Shown here: positions 1 to 11,715 of the stretch, piece by piece
Layout: every line of letters starts with the position of its first letter
Position numbering within the stretch: position 1 is the stretch's first letter
From: Stromatinia cepivora
Lineage: Eukaryota; Ascomycota; Leotiomycetes; Helotiales; Sclerotiniaceae
Direction: 5' to 3'
DNA length: 64,000 nucleotides
Assembly: GCA_014898415.1 (NCBI GenBank)
Contig: RCTD01000023.1
Coordinates: 992,001-1,056,000 of the forward strand
Notes under the pieces: model-generated
The model's database searches: none
The model's input: only the letters and a program-made list of their open reading frames with translations
Told to the model about the DNA's origin: nothing
Made by a program: the position numbers and the translations under genes

Positions 1-416
1 GCACGAGAGCATGAAGCATTCCGAGGGAGTCTTAAGCGGGGCGTATGAAAGGTGGCATTATGCGATTGTTCATTATCTTCGCTCTCATCTTCCTCTCCCT
101 CTGACTCGGTGTCAGTCGAAGCTTCCGCGTATGAGATGACCGGCTTCTGTCGAGTGCTTTTTGTAGTAGCTACAAGTGTCCTGTTGTTTGCAGAGCGAGA
201 TACCCGCGGATTTCGAGTGCGTGACCGAGGAACTCTCGTGCGAGGAGTGTGAGAGGTATCTCTATGTGGTTGTTCCGCGGCATCGCCATTTTCCTCCTCT
301 TCTAAATCGTCATCGCTGTCGGTGGAGGGTTCTGCATATGAAATAGTAGGCTTTCCTCGGGTAGATCGGGGAGGAGTTCGTAGGACACGATTAGAGACTG
401 AAGATCTACTAGCCAT
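1..416 (-). CDS. Acidic, serine-rich protein, N-terminus only (runs off the left edge)
   Basis: An open minus-strand frame starts at an ATG at 416-414 and stays open for 138 codons to the window edge, so the C-terminal part is missing. The product is hydrophilic and rich in Ser, Arg, Asp and Glu. A motif occurs twice: KPTISYAEPSTDSDDD at about residues 22-37 and KPVISYAEASTDTESE at about residues 94-109, each followed by a run of acidic residues. Between them lies an Arg-rich stretch (TPRTRVPRSRTRNPRVSRS). No enzyme or fold can be recognised, and the composition suggests a disordered tail of a nuclear or chromatin-related protein (inference). It is divergent to the SUZ12-like gene and shares the 1.3 kb intergenic region with it. 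The balanced base composition and the repeated motif in frame argue for a real gene. The plus-strand frame at 52-252 is its shadow. Confidence 0.6.
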   Translation of the reverse strand, partial: MASRSSVSNRVLRTPPRSTRGKPTISYAEPSTDSDDDLEEEENGDAAEQPHRDTSHTPRTRVPRSRTRNPRVSRSANNRTLVATTKSTRQKPVISYAEASTDTESEGEEDESEDNEQSHNATFHTPRLRLPRNASCSR

Positions 417-1715
417 GCCTACAAAAGTTAATTCTTTGCTGGTTGTAATTCATGAATGTGGTTTTGAGTTGGAGCTGAAGTAGTCGACAGTATGGGTTAT
501 ATACGGCAGGTATGATTCTTTACTAGCAATCTAGTAAGTTCCAATCTCAATTACGTACGGTCTGTAGATGATGAGCTTTGAAAAAATTGATAATGAATGA
601 ACATGTATAGACTAGAAGAAGTTCTTTGCTTTCCTTCAAAGGACAATGAAATGATTCACTGCTCACATTGAAATCTTGATGTTGACCCAGGTACCTAGGT
701 ACCTACGGAGTACAGTAATCGCGATATCGGTTAATCCGATAAGAGATTTAAGGTTCAAGCTAAAGGGACATAATCCCTGCACTTACCTCGGTAGCTCATT
801 CCCAACGGACACCTGCATCTCTACCTAGTAGCTGCAAGCAATATCAATGGCTCTACTTTATTGGAAATCGAAGCCATCCAAGATGTGCATATGAATAACT
901 TACAGGAGTAAGAGTAACCGTAGGTGTGGTGATACTGGGTACTTACTGTATGTTATATTATATTCCTGTCATATAGATTAGAAAATTAGGTAGAAACAAG
1001 AGAAGGCTCTACATCTCGAGCAGTAGGAAAAATAAATGGATGGCTCTATGTCTATGGTATTGGAATTGAAGCTATTCAAAATATGCATTAATGATGGGTT
1101 ACTTGCTAGATTTAAAGTAAGAGCAACGGTAAGGTGTGGTGCTACCATGTTTATGAGGGGAGAAAGCTTACTTTGTATCTTTTCATTTAATGTATTTGAC
1201 GCGACACATGTGATACAAATGATGCAAATGATACAAATAAATTATTTGCAATACAAATAACCAATGCTATCAACCTCTGATATTGGGGCTCTTAAGACCT
1301 TTTCTACCAAGTGGTTCACTGATTGTAACATTTTAGGTACCCTTGTTTATATTTACATTTCTTTTGATCTAGGTCTATCTTGTTCTCAAATGCTGCACCT
1401 TTCTACTCCATAAAGTTGCTTGTTTTTTGGGGGTGGTTTATCGTGCGAGGCTCCTGCTTGTGTTTTATTTTGCTATCAAACTTTCTTGAGCCTCTGTACC
1501 AAAACACAACATCACGCGTGTAATTTCTCAAAAGGTTTCATTGTTGATATACTGTGCCACAGGTTAGCCAAGTACTCATCTGCACTCAAACCTCATTCAG
1601 TCTTTACCTGATCTGCTTGATCCCTGCAAGGGCTCATCTATAAAATCACCTCGTCTTACCATTTATTAGGTTTAAAAGGCGTGTAGTGGCCAGTGAGAGG
1701 TCGAACGATAATGAA
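417..1715. other. Divergent intergenic region, no gene seen
   Basis: This is a non-coding stretch between two divergent genes, presumably holding both promoters. It contains a small cluster of GGTACCTA-type palindromic words around 689-705, a diverged direct repeat (848-1146, listed separately) and a short run of ATACAAAT/ATGCAAAT words at about 1208-1258. The open frames at 1036-1260 and 1420-1611 have no protein-like composition or recognisable motif. An acceptor-like TTAG at 1666-1669 and a GTGTAG at 1681-1686 lie just before the SUZ12-like gene, so a 5'-UTR intron is possible. Confidence 0.6.
848..1146 (+). repeat. Diverged direct duplication, two copies (848-937 and 1039-1146)
   Basis: Two blocks of roughly 90-108 bp share the same order of words: ATGGCTCTA, TATTGGAA, GAAGC, CAA(G/A)AT(G/A)TGCAT, AAGAGYAACSGTA and GGTGTGGTGMTAC. 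They differ by scattered substitutions and one longer insertion in the second copy. The layout fits an old tandem or dispersed duplication within the intergenic region. No coding role is apparent. Confidence 0.55.
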
Positions 1716-4519
1716 ATGTCACCGGCAGGTATCAATAGAGGAGGAATTGGGAAAGCAGCTATTGAATATTGGTTATCAGATCATCGTCTTCCTTTCCGCC
1801 CCTTCTTAAGAGGCAACCTTGAAAAAGCTATAAGGTATCACGAAAACGTAAAGATGGGTTCCTCGTACTCATCACTCAAACCTGTCACACCGCCTCAGAA
1901 AAAGAAACGTGAGATTTTCGCATCCGACGAGGAAGACGAAGAGGAAGAAGACCCAAGACCTGCAAAAAGAAGGAAGACTGCCAATACCGATTCTTCTACA
2001 CCCGCACTAGCTCATAATTCTTCGAATCGATCTATGTCTTCGTCTTCGGCTTTTGCTTCAGTAACGGAGACAGCTTCACTTAATCATTCTATAAGTGAAG
2101 AATCTCAAATACCATCATCACGTTTACCTACCAGGTCTCAAGTAAATAAGATCAAACCCACGGATTTTTACGGTCCTCAACCACGGATTTCTGGAGGATC
2201 CAAAACAAATCTGTCACTTGTGAAATCAAAGACCGATCGAGTTCGGATTGACTCTGTACTCAAATTAACAGAACCCCCTGTGGACTTCCAGAAGTTACTG
2301 CGAATCCGGGTTGCCAGTATCATTCAGAACTCGAGTTTTGGAGAAACTGAAGATGAAGTTACGAGTCAATACTCAAACATAAAATGTACTTTAGCTTTGT
2401 TCCGTGTTTCAGATGATGAAGATGAAACATTGACAAATGTCTATCGGCAGCCTCAGACAGGAAGGATTAAAAGGACATCCGATGGTCGTCAAAACGATAC
2501 TTTTCCAATGTACTTGCCGCCCTTTATAATACCATCAGATGTCCTTTCTCAGGATCCGGACTTTGATGAATCATCGGATCGATTGCAAGGTCTGGGCGAA
2601 TTTGGGAAGTATAGGGTTGAGTTGTTGATCGAGCCATATCACGCTAATCGAAAAGACTGGTTACCTTTGACAATTTCCAGTCTCCCCCACAACAGTCACC
2701 TCGCGAAAAAGATATTTAAAGGAGAAGCAGGACTTACTGATGTGCGCCAAATGGTATGCGAGTTCCTGCTCTTTGACTGGGATAGCAAGGACAGTACAGC
2801 TCAGATTGAGCTGCTCTATGAAGGGGATAGAGTTGAAACTTCGGCCTCATTGAAACTGGACATACAATGGTCGCTTCCAAGTCGTCTAAATAAGAAAGAA
2901 GAACTTGTCGAGATACCAAAGTCACCGACGCTAGGTCCAAAAGTAGCTCCTGAGTTGGTTTTACCTCATCTTCTATCCCCGCAGAAGGCAGCGACAACGG
3001 ATCCCGAAAGCCCCTCTCGTGCCAAGAGACGTGGTCGTGCAAATATTCCAACATACAATCTCAAGGCGTTAAGTGCGAAAGCTCAAGGTAAGAAATTGAG
3101 AGCTCACTGGGGCAAAGAAAGTTCAGGGACTTCCGCGGCTGTGACTGATACCGGTGAATATGTGACCTATACATTCAGTAAAGCGAATGCGGAAGTATAT
3201 GGTATCAAACAAACGCATACGGTAGCTGGTTTTTCATGCCCTATATGCGATATGGAAACCAAAGGTATGGAAAGTCTTCGGCTTCATTTCACGACCACAC
3301 ATGATCGATTCATATTCCATGTTCGTCCCAAGTCTTCTTTTTTCGTTGAAATCAACAAAGAATCTCGAAAGTCGAGGGAAGTTCACCCTTTGCAAATCTT
3401 CCAGCTTGGGAGAGCCACTACTTTGTTAGATATGGAGAAATATCTTTCTGGTGACAGTTCTTGGACCAAGGTTAGGGAAGGGCCTCAAAATAATCAATGG
3501 CCAGATTCAGATCTCCTGACTCGTTTGGGGTTCGAAGCTTCTCCATCTCCAACACCTCAAAGCTCACGTCAAAGCTCTCCAGAATTATTGAACAATGTTA
3601 CCCAGGAAAACGAGGGCGGGAATACTGTACCTGCCTATATTCGCCGTCTGGCTAGTCTGCCTGCCAGAAGCAAGAATCAGCGCTACGTTCCTGATATCAG
3701 AAATGGTCCATATCCTAGGTCGGCCTTTTCTCCCAATATTGTAGACCGGGTATTCTATGATCTACGTACGAAGCAGGTTGTACAACCTGGAGAGGACTTA
3801 CCTGATAGTGATGATGAGAAGGACGAGGCATGGCTACTACACAAACGAAAATGGATTATCAATGACTACACAGATCTCACAGACGATGAGAAGGAATATC
3901 TTATCAAATGGGAAGAATTCATTATGGGCGAGCGACAAACTGGTCTATCGCATCTTCAGGAAACGATCATGAGATTTGTGTCAAGAAATCGCGTCTGGTT
4001 TGCCGAGAAGAAGGCTCGGAAGAAGGAATGGTGTAAGCAAATTGAGTTATTCGTAGCAAAAGATGCTCTGGAAGACCAACCGTTGATGTCCCGTTGCTAC
4101 AAAATTTTCGAATTGGGGAAGAAGGAATTAGACGCAAAGAATTCAAAGTCAAAATCTGGGTCAGTGGCAAACCCAGAAGGAGACCCAGAGACAGAGCTAG
4201 AACAGGAGATGAGAGGAGGCACTGATTGTGTATGTGGTGATTTTGTTCAGACTCCTGATCAGGTTATGTGCAGTGGAGAAGTAAGTTCATTTACCACCTA
4301 CTTTTTCTATACATACTGACTACTTTACAGCTTTGTCCAGATCCCCACTATCATAAAGAGTGTGCAAAAAAATCTAAACGCCCAATCGTGCCAAAAGGTA
4401 CTTGGTTATGTGATCGATGTAATATAAGAGCGTCGATGAAACAATCGGCGGCGAAGACGGGTATTCCACTTAAGGATATTCTTCAGGACAGGATTTTGAT
4501 ACAAAGGCGAAAGGCATAG
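1716..4519 (+). CDS. suz12: SUZ12-like polycomb (PRC2) subunit with C2H2 finger, VEFS box and PHD finger
   Basis: Two exons, 1716-4280 and 4331-4519, give 917 residues. The 50-bp intron has a GTAAGT donor, a CTGAC branch site and a CAG acceptor, and is in phase 0. Near residues 507-530 is a Cys2-His2 finger (SCPICDMETKG with a later HFTTTH). At about 697-806 is a VEFS-box-like region (DDEKDEAWLLHKRKWI, RFVSRNRVWFAEKKARKKEW). These two in this order are the signature of SUZ12, the scaffold of the PRC2 complex that methylates H3K27. At about 838-890 is a complete PHD finger with C-x-C, C-x4-C, H-x2-C and C-x2-C ligands; the intron lies between ligands, so unspliced RNA loses it. The N-terminus has an acidic patch followed by PAKRRK, a likely nuclear signal. 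The frame stays open upstream to a GTG at 1686, but ATG 1716 is the first proper start. Neurospora-type SUZ12 proteins are the closest family I can name. The call rests on the VEFS and finger order. Confidence 0.8.
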
Positions 4520-6210
4520 GTAGTTAGTATCGGAGCTAGGAAGAATCTGGATGAAAGGCAATTATGGACTATATTTCGTTGATAATACCAAAATCAAATG
4601 ATCTCAAATGAGAAAGGGTGGAGATCAAGGAAATAGGGGATAAGTAATTTATTACCAAAATGTATACAATCTTGCATCATATATGCTATGCTGAATCCAA
4701 ATTTCCTCACTCTTATATACATGAAATCAATCAATCATACATATGTCCTGACACCAATCCCTTCCTTCACTTCATACGTGAAATCCTCACTCAGTCAGTT
4801 TATACACACATCAATCCACACCCACCTACTCCTCAGAACCCAACTATCAGCCCTGCCTTATCTTACTTGACCCTCCAATGTCATACGCGTAAAAAGCGTT
4901 GCGTCACATGAACAATGATCTTTTTTCCTGCGTGATCCGATTCGTCGCCTTGTGTATCTTGAGATCGATCTCAGGTTACTAGGTATATAAATAGCGTGTG
5001 AGTACCGGTAGATAAAGTTTTTATGGTAAGTTGTTTGGTTGATTAGTTGGTTATTTAGTAAGTGGTGGTTATTTAGTAAGTGGTGGTTATTTAGTAAGTG
5101 GTGGTTATTTAGTAAGTGGTGGTTATTTAGTAGGTGGTGGTTTTCGGGGAATTTCTTTTACTGGTTGTGTATTGTGTTGCTTGCTGGTTTGGGGCGGTTT
5201 TGTAGGCGGTAGGGTTGATGAGTAGGGTTGGGATTCTAGAGAAGAGAGGATGTGGATGTGGATATGGATGTGGATGGACGGATGAATGAATGAATGGATT
5301 TTAGATGGAGAAAGAGAAGGAAACTGGAAAAGATTGATACAATTTATTATGATTTAAAGGGGATGTTTTCTGTTTGAACATATTGTTATATTCATTTTCA
5401 TATTCATACCAGTATCTGAATGGAAATGCTATCGTTGACTTGTATTCAGGTGTCCGTGAATTTACTTACTCCTTATTGATATGTATACATATTTATCTAG
5501 TAAGTGTTCTTTGTAAGATTATAATCGAATAATATCAAAAAATGATACTGGACAAGGAAATGAATGTTAATGCAATCAATATATAAACTCAACCACCGAC
5601 GATAAGAATAATCAAGATGTGATTTGCAAGCTGGTAGGGATTACCATACCAGCCTTCACATGGCTCACCAGTTAGAAAATGGGTGAGTTCTGCATAGAAT
5701 GGTAGTGACAAGGACCCCAAGATAGCCCCGACAAAACAATTCCATAACGACAATCATCAAACCACGCCTCCTAACCTTACCTACCATATCTGCACCCGCA
5801 AACCATATAATTCAATACTCTCGACGACTTCACGAATCGAAGAGAAAAGTGGAGGAATAAAAAGAAAGAGAGAAATTATTGATTGGAATCGTGGAAGATA
5901 AGGGAGGAAGGAAAGAAAGGTTCACCTTGGAAATAATTCAATTCACCTCTTCCGCATAATTTCGCCCTGTCGCGACTCTATTGTGTTGCAATACGGTATT
6001 GTTGCGACAATGGTTAGGCCGTGATATTTACCAATAGCTACGAAACGTCACAATAGCAAAAACCCTTCTATTGTCAAACTGCAGTACCGAATAACTTCAC
6101 GTTGCGCGTACATCATACATTCATTTTGAAAATTGTAAGTTTGCTTTCTGCTCTCCAATTCAAAGTCGTGTTTCCTGTGAAGATATCACCAAAAGATATT
6201 ACCACCAAAG
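4520..6210. other. Intergenic region, no gene seen
   Basis: This holds the 3' UTR of the SUZ12-like gene and the 5' region of the next gene. It contains an 18-bp tandem repeat (5049-5138) and ATGGATG-rich runs at about 5250-5300. Frames at 4660-4911 are low in complexity and show no conserved motif, so I do not call them genes. Confidence 0.6.
5049..5138 (+). repeat. 18-bp tandem repeat, five copies
   Basis: The unit GGTTATTTAGTAAGTGGT is repeated at 5049, 5067, 5085, 5103 and 5121. The first four copies are identical and the fifth has one A-to-G change. The low divergence implies recent expansion. It lies about 530 bp past the stop codon of the SUZ12-like gene. Confidence 0.95.
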
Positions 6211-9138
6211 ATGTCGACTCTACACCGCGAACTTATTACGAAGAAGAGATTTAATCCATTCGTGATTGCTGATATGGTTGCTACAGAGAGGATGGAGAAG
6301 AAGAAAGTTATGGACGTCGCCTGCAGATCCACCACTACCATCGGGGGATTGCAGAACCTGTTTCGAGATCTTGCCGAAGATGAACTCCCAGAAGTAAGCT
6401 CGCACATTTCAAAAATGTATGACGAGATTTACTGACTGTTCGCAGATGCCGCACCTCCTTGAAATCATCGATGCCGAAAAAGGAAAATGGAATTCGCGGT
6501 CCCACGAAGAGCTCATAGGAATACCTTGGAACCTACCTTCCGAGCACTCAGAAGCTCGCAAGCTTCAATACATGACTGTATTTTCTACAGGGGACCGCGA
6601 CCTTCAAGTCCCAAAAGCCTTTGATCATGAAGATCTAGGAAGTCCCTCGAATAGTGCAGGTCGAAGTAGCTTGAATACTCCTCAGAGAGACCCGAACAAA
6701 AAGATCTCGTTTGCGGCTTACCATAAGATGAAGAAAGACGGAATTAAGCCTATATCAAGAACATCTGCAACCCCGGATTCAGCTCCTCCGAAAGGTCATG
6801 CAAGAAGTACAAGCAATGTTTCCAATGCGACTCCGATGGCTCGCGGGTCTTCTTTCGAGGGTTCTTTAAATGGCGAAATACAAAAGAATGGAAACGCGAT
6901 ACACTCCGCGAGCAAGGCAGAGCATGGAGTCAAGAATGGTATTGATAGGTATGTTTTAGTGATTGATATATTCACAACTCCGCTAGGGACCGCTAACATC
7001 ATCACAGAAATCTAAACCCTCCCAGAAACAATCCTACCAAACCACAACATCTCGCCAATGGCATCAAAAGCCGCACGGAACAAACAAAGGATATCTCGAG
7101 GTTTAAAGAACTGAATACACCACAAAGCCGACCATCTACGAAAATGAGCTCTTCAATCCCTACCTGGGATGCACCTATGAAGCACAGCTTACCTCCTCGC
7201 CCACAATCCCCACGAAGAGTGGTTTCAGATGGCAGAAACAATAAGCGCCCAATGGAATCAGACGAACCATCTTATGCAGAAAAGCGTGCCAGAACTGATC
7301 GGGCAAATTCACATCTTCAAAAAATTGTCAAACCAGAAAATAATTCGTCCAAGGCGAAAGCCCCTCCTTCCAATTCGAGCAAGTCAGATGACCATGTATT
7401 CAGATCCTCCAAAGGAACAGGGGAAGCGAAATCAAATAAACCGTCCGGAAAACCTGTTCATAATTTACCACCATTACTTTCACCACTTCCTGCCGACTTA
7501 ACTACTCCCACCACCTTCGACAGCCCCAAGAAAGCCGATCAAAAAGCTTCCTCGTCGAACACTCCATCCAAGGCCAAGCCCTCTGTCAATGGGAAGAAAC
7601 TTCCACCAAAAGAATTATCATTGCAACGGGAAGCTTCGCCAACCACACCTCCAAGAACGGCGTCCCCCTTCAAACTTCCACCCTTACTTTCACCAACACT
7701 TCCTGACGTTGTCGAAGCAGCATTAGCGGAGCTCAAAGAGAAAGCTGACAAGCAAAAAGAAAGTGAAAAGCTTACGCCTGCGCCTGAACATCGTCAAGAG
7801 AGATCAGGTTTGTTAACAGTCGAAGAGCGTCATACACAAGCTCGTAAACCAGATGCACCTGGTGTCGCTCGCAAAACGGTCTCTGGTGCCAAAATTGGTC
7901 ATCCCCCCAAAAGATCTGCTTCAAGTACGCCTTTGCAAAAGCCTCGCGAAGTTTCAAAAGCTCCAGCTACGAGTCAATCATATATCGTCAAGTTGCCTTA
8001 TAGTAAAAAGAAGGCTACGACTATTGAGCGCCTTGTCAGATTATCACCACGACCTTCGCCAGATTTTTTGAAACTTGAGGCTATTAGAAAGAAGGAAGGC
8101 TATGAGGCCATGATGGCTCATGGTTCCAAGAAAGCTCCCGTTTTCTCCGCCGATGTCGTTTTGGCGGACTCAGCATCGGAATCTGAAGAGGAGATACCTT
8201 TATCATCTCAAAGCAGAAAGACAGTCTCTAAGAAACGCCCTAGCGATGTCCCTCCTTCAAACTCTGAGCCTCCACCAAAACGCGCGAGACGTCCTGTTAA
8301 CCTTGAGGTTACGTCTGCTAGAAAAACGGTTCCAAGTCCACTGAAATCTCCTATGCGTCCTGGACCATCTCAGAAAGGTTTACTTGCCACACCGAAGAAA
8401 AAGGAAGGTTCCAGGGGTGCAGCTATGGTCAGGGTTGCATCTAGCGATGGAAATCCTCAAACTCCTCAGGGCGCTAATATTACTGCAACGACTCCTCAAA
8501 GTATCTCCGCAAGCAAATCTGAGCAGATTAGCGAGTTTGCTCGCAGTCTCAAGAAAAAGGGTGAACGCATGACGAGGGTTGATGGTGATCAACTCAACCT
8601 TAAACCTGTTGCTGAACGGACAGCTGGTGTTATGGTTGTGGTAGAATGCATTTGCCAGTACATGAGATATTTCAAGGGACTCCCTTGTGCTAGTCCCAAA
8701 GAAAATAGCTACAACCAAAGACATGCCAACGCCAACAATTGGGAAGGAATCGTTGCGATGCTCAATTGGCTTGGAAATATCAGCAAAGATATTCCTGTCC
8801 TCCAAGTATTATTTGTTCATCTCCAAGCCTTTGCCCTCGAAGAATTAACTCGTGCTTTGATCGGCATACGGACTTCACCAGGCAATTCTGAAGAGGATCG
8901 TACAAAAGATCGTGGGGTTTGGTCTAAACAACATTCAGCCGATTCAAAAAGGCAAGATGCCTGGCGACAAAGTCATAATGTCGGGTACAGACTTTTAAAA
9001 GACTTGTCCTGGAAGGGCGAAACTACTGTCATTGGACCTTGGACTAGTGTTGATGCCATCACAGCTTATTGCATGGAAGTTTGTACTGCATACAACAAGA
9101 AGGAGAAATTTGGCTGGGCAAAGGAAGTTGAGTTTTAA
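6211..9138 (+). CDS. Large disordered nuclear protein of unknown function, conserved C-terminal domain
   Basis: Three exons, 6211-6393, 6446-6948 and 7008-9138, give 938 residues. The introns are 52 and 59 bp with GTAAGC/GTATGT donors, CTGAC/CTAAC branch sites and CAG acceptors. The ATG at 6211 sits in a good context (CAAAG before it). Residues 1 to about 110 look folded (MSTLHRELITKKRFNPFVI; later GIPWNLP). Residues of about 115-720 are low-complexity, rich in Ser, Pro, Lys and Thr, with many TP and SP sites (for example TPPRTASPFKLPPLLSP), an acidic patch SASESEEEIP near 617 and a basic PPPKRARRP near 653, a likely nuclear signal. Residues of about 730-938 form a predicted helical domain (ECICQYMRYFKGLPC, NWEGIVAMLNWLGNISKD, ending GWAKEVEF). 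I do not recognise the family with certainty. The layout, a helical C-terminus after a long Ser/Pro region, is loosely like transcription-elongation scaffolds, but that is a guess. Confidence 0.75.
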
Positions 9139-10488
9139 GTCGCTTTTCATACTTTAGCTATACTTCCTACACACGTATCACATTCTACGCTATCACAACG
9201 AATACTCGATGTAAAAAAAACCCGGTCTTTAACGGATTCGAAATCTAACCTCTTTGACTTTCTACTATAAATTCGCTTCTTCATATTTTTTGTTTTTACA
9301 CACTTTTCTACGGTACAATACTTAACGCACGTATTTGGGGATAGTGTTCGGATGAATGGGCATTGGGAATGGAATGGACTGGAGTGTGTGGTGTGCGGTG
9401 TGAATGGCGTTTTCGAGATTACTTCTTCTTAGACTTTTTTGCACATTACACGGTTTACTATTTGGGATGGGATCATGGCACTATACCCAGAAATCTTCGC
9501 AACTGCTTTTATTACATTTGGACGGATAGGTCATGTGGTTGAAGGCGGGGATTTCAAATTTCAGCTTTCTTATATTGAGATTTTGATAGGAGGGAGATTG
9601 GTATGCATGGATGGATGGATGAATGGATGGGGTTCGTGGCATTCGATGGATTTTGAAGGAATTTGAAAGAATTTGAATGGGGGTCGGTGTATCATAGAAT
9701 GGATTTCAAAATGGACAGACAGATCCACAGATGGATGGATGCATGGATATAGTATAGGGAAAACAATTGAGAAAGATACGTATGATTGATAGATATATAT
9801 TATATATACTACGTATCATTCATTCATACTCTATGTAAAAGCAAGGATATAAAAGGAAATCGGATCGGATCGGATGGGAAATATCTAATATCTAAGAGTA
9901 AAGAAGTAATGGAGCAATGGAGCAATGGAGCAATGGAGTAAAATAAATATAATACCTAGAGTTTTCAAAAGAGAGAGAAAGGAAGGAAGGAAGGAAGATA
10001 GTGGGTATGGTATGGTATGGTATGGTATGGTATGGTATATAATATATAATACATGATATATAATATATATTAGAGGTCACGTATTTAGAAGATAATAAAT
10101 CTTATAATTTGAAAGTAGTGGCTCGGAGATTATAATGAAATAAATAAATATAAAGTTATAATAATAAAAGTAGAGTTATATAATAATATTATACTATATA
10201 TAACTAATAATACTGAATAGTATTGGATATAGATTTTTAATTTTTAATATTAAAGGTATAGTTTTCTTATATATTCTTTCCGAATTCTTTTATATATCAA
10301 TACTTTATTCTTATTTGTCGATTTGAATAAAGATTTATTATTTTAATTATTTTGATTAATATTATAAAGATTCTTTATTTGAATATTTCTAATATTTGAT
10401 TAATTAGATTTCTTTATTTGAATATTTTTGAATTCGATGGTTTTATATATATTAATAAATTTGTAGAATTTAAATTTATATTTGTTTA
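9139..10488. other. Gene-to-AT-block transition, no gene seen
   Basis: This is the 3' flank of the previous gene, grading from balanced composition to strongly AT-rich DNA near 10.08 kb. It is rich in simple repeats: GGATGGAT runs (about 9605-9630 and 9730-9745), TGGAGCAA octamers (9911-9939), GGAA tetramers (9980-9996) and GGTAT pentamers (10004-10038). From 10081 to 10488 the DNA is AT-rich with no readable frame. It may be an older transposon remnant flanking Gypsy copy A. Confidence 0.65.
10004..10038 (+). repeat. GGTAT pentamer microsatellite, seven copies
   Basis: This is an uninterrupted GGTAT run just before the composition drops to strongly AT-rich. It marks the left edge of the transposon block. 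Confidence 0.9.
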
Positions 10489-10770
10489 TGTGACGCACAA
10501 GAGCCGTAGTAGAGCTGAATAAACAGGGTCAATTATGTTCCTTAGAATCTATAATTGAAGAATTATGGTTCGTAAGGAGCGATTAGATATATATATATAA
10601 ATATCTATTTGTGAGTTGCGGGGTTGTATGTATGTGTTATTAGGGTCATTATTTTATTATATTAAATTGTATAAATCGTAATGTATATATATGAATGATT
10701 AGTTTATTAATTGATATAGGAGATAAGAGGTATTATATAGTTAGCTTTTTGTGATTTATAATTCGTAATA
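10489..10770 (-). repeat. 3' LTR of Gypsy copy A (282 bp)
   Basis: Read on the plus strand it starts TGTGACGCACAAGAGCCG. The other end is worn to CGTAATA where copy C has CGTGACA. It aligns without length change with the LTRs at 17248-17529, 24523-24804, 41378-41659 and 48140-48421. A Gly/Pro-codon-free purine-rich tract on the minus strand borders it internally. Confidence 0.93.
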
Positions 10771-11715
10771 TTATCTTTTCTTTTGGAAAAGCTTGTTCTC
10801 GAGTATTTCACTCCTTTATTTCATTATTATTTTATTGGAAATTAGGTTTTGTGAAGATTTATAAGCTTTAAATCAATTAGATTGATCATTTTGGTTGATT
10901 TGATCAATTTATTGGAAATTGATCAAATTGATCAAATTAATCGATCAAATTGATCAAAATGATAAATAAATTGATCAAATCGATCAAATCGTTTATCAAT
11001 TGGTTAAATTAATATTGATTTGTATTTTCTTTGATTTGGGGAATCTTTGAAAGGAAAAAGTTTTAATAGAAAAAGGAAAGAGATTGAATTATGGTAAAAA
11101 TAATGAATAATTAATATAATCAATTCCGAAATCGATTAAGTTAATTGATTAAATTGATCAAATCAATCAAATTGAATGAAATCGATAGAAATGATATTAT
11201 ATTTCGTTCTTATTATGTTTAAGTTTCCCTTTGTATGATTTTTGAAATGATTATAGATATAAGTTTTTTGAAATATATTGCCTTTGTATTGTTTTGATGG
11301 TGGCAGTTCGTCTGTTGTATAGAGCTCGAGCTATATATATATATAATCAAATTCCTTTGAATTTGTATAGGTTTTCGATCTTTTCATAATTATATATATA
11401 TATATTATTATAAAATTATAATATCTAATTTATTGAATTGAAGAACACTTTTCTTTTTTTTGATTTTATAAATGAATCGTTATTTATATAATTATAATTA
11501 TCCTTTTTGCTTTTATAAAGCTTTATTTAATCAATTAATCAATTGAAAGGATTAGACAATATTGGATTGACCAAATGAAAATCGTATAGGAAATATAATA
11601 ATATTTTAAGATCGGAAATAGGATACTAGATAAAATTAATATCATTATTAAGTTACAAAATTCTATATAATAAGGTTTTTTATGTTTTCTTTATTATTAG
11701 AATCTTTTCTATTTT

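Noticed and set aside
1036..1611. Small plus-strand frames (1036-1260, 1420-1611)
   Set aside because: They lie in the intergenic region, the first overlaps the diverged repeat, and neither has a protein-like composition, a suitable intron or a motif.
1686..1715. GTG at 1686 as start of the SUZ12-like protein
   Set aside because: Nuclear fungal genes start with ATG. ATG 1716 is in frame 10 codons further on and gives a natural N-terminus.
4660..4911. 83-codon plus-strand frame after the SUZ12-like gene
   Set aside because: Low complexity, overlapping frames in two phases, no conserved motif. More likely 3' UTR or spacer.
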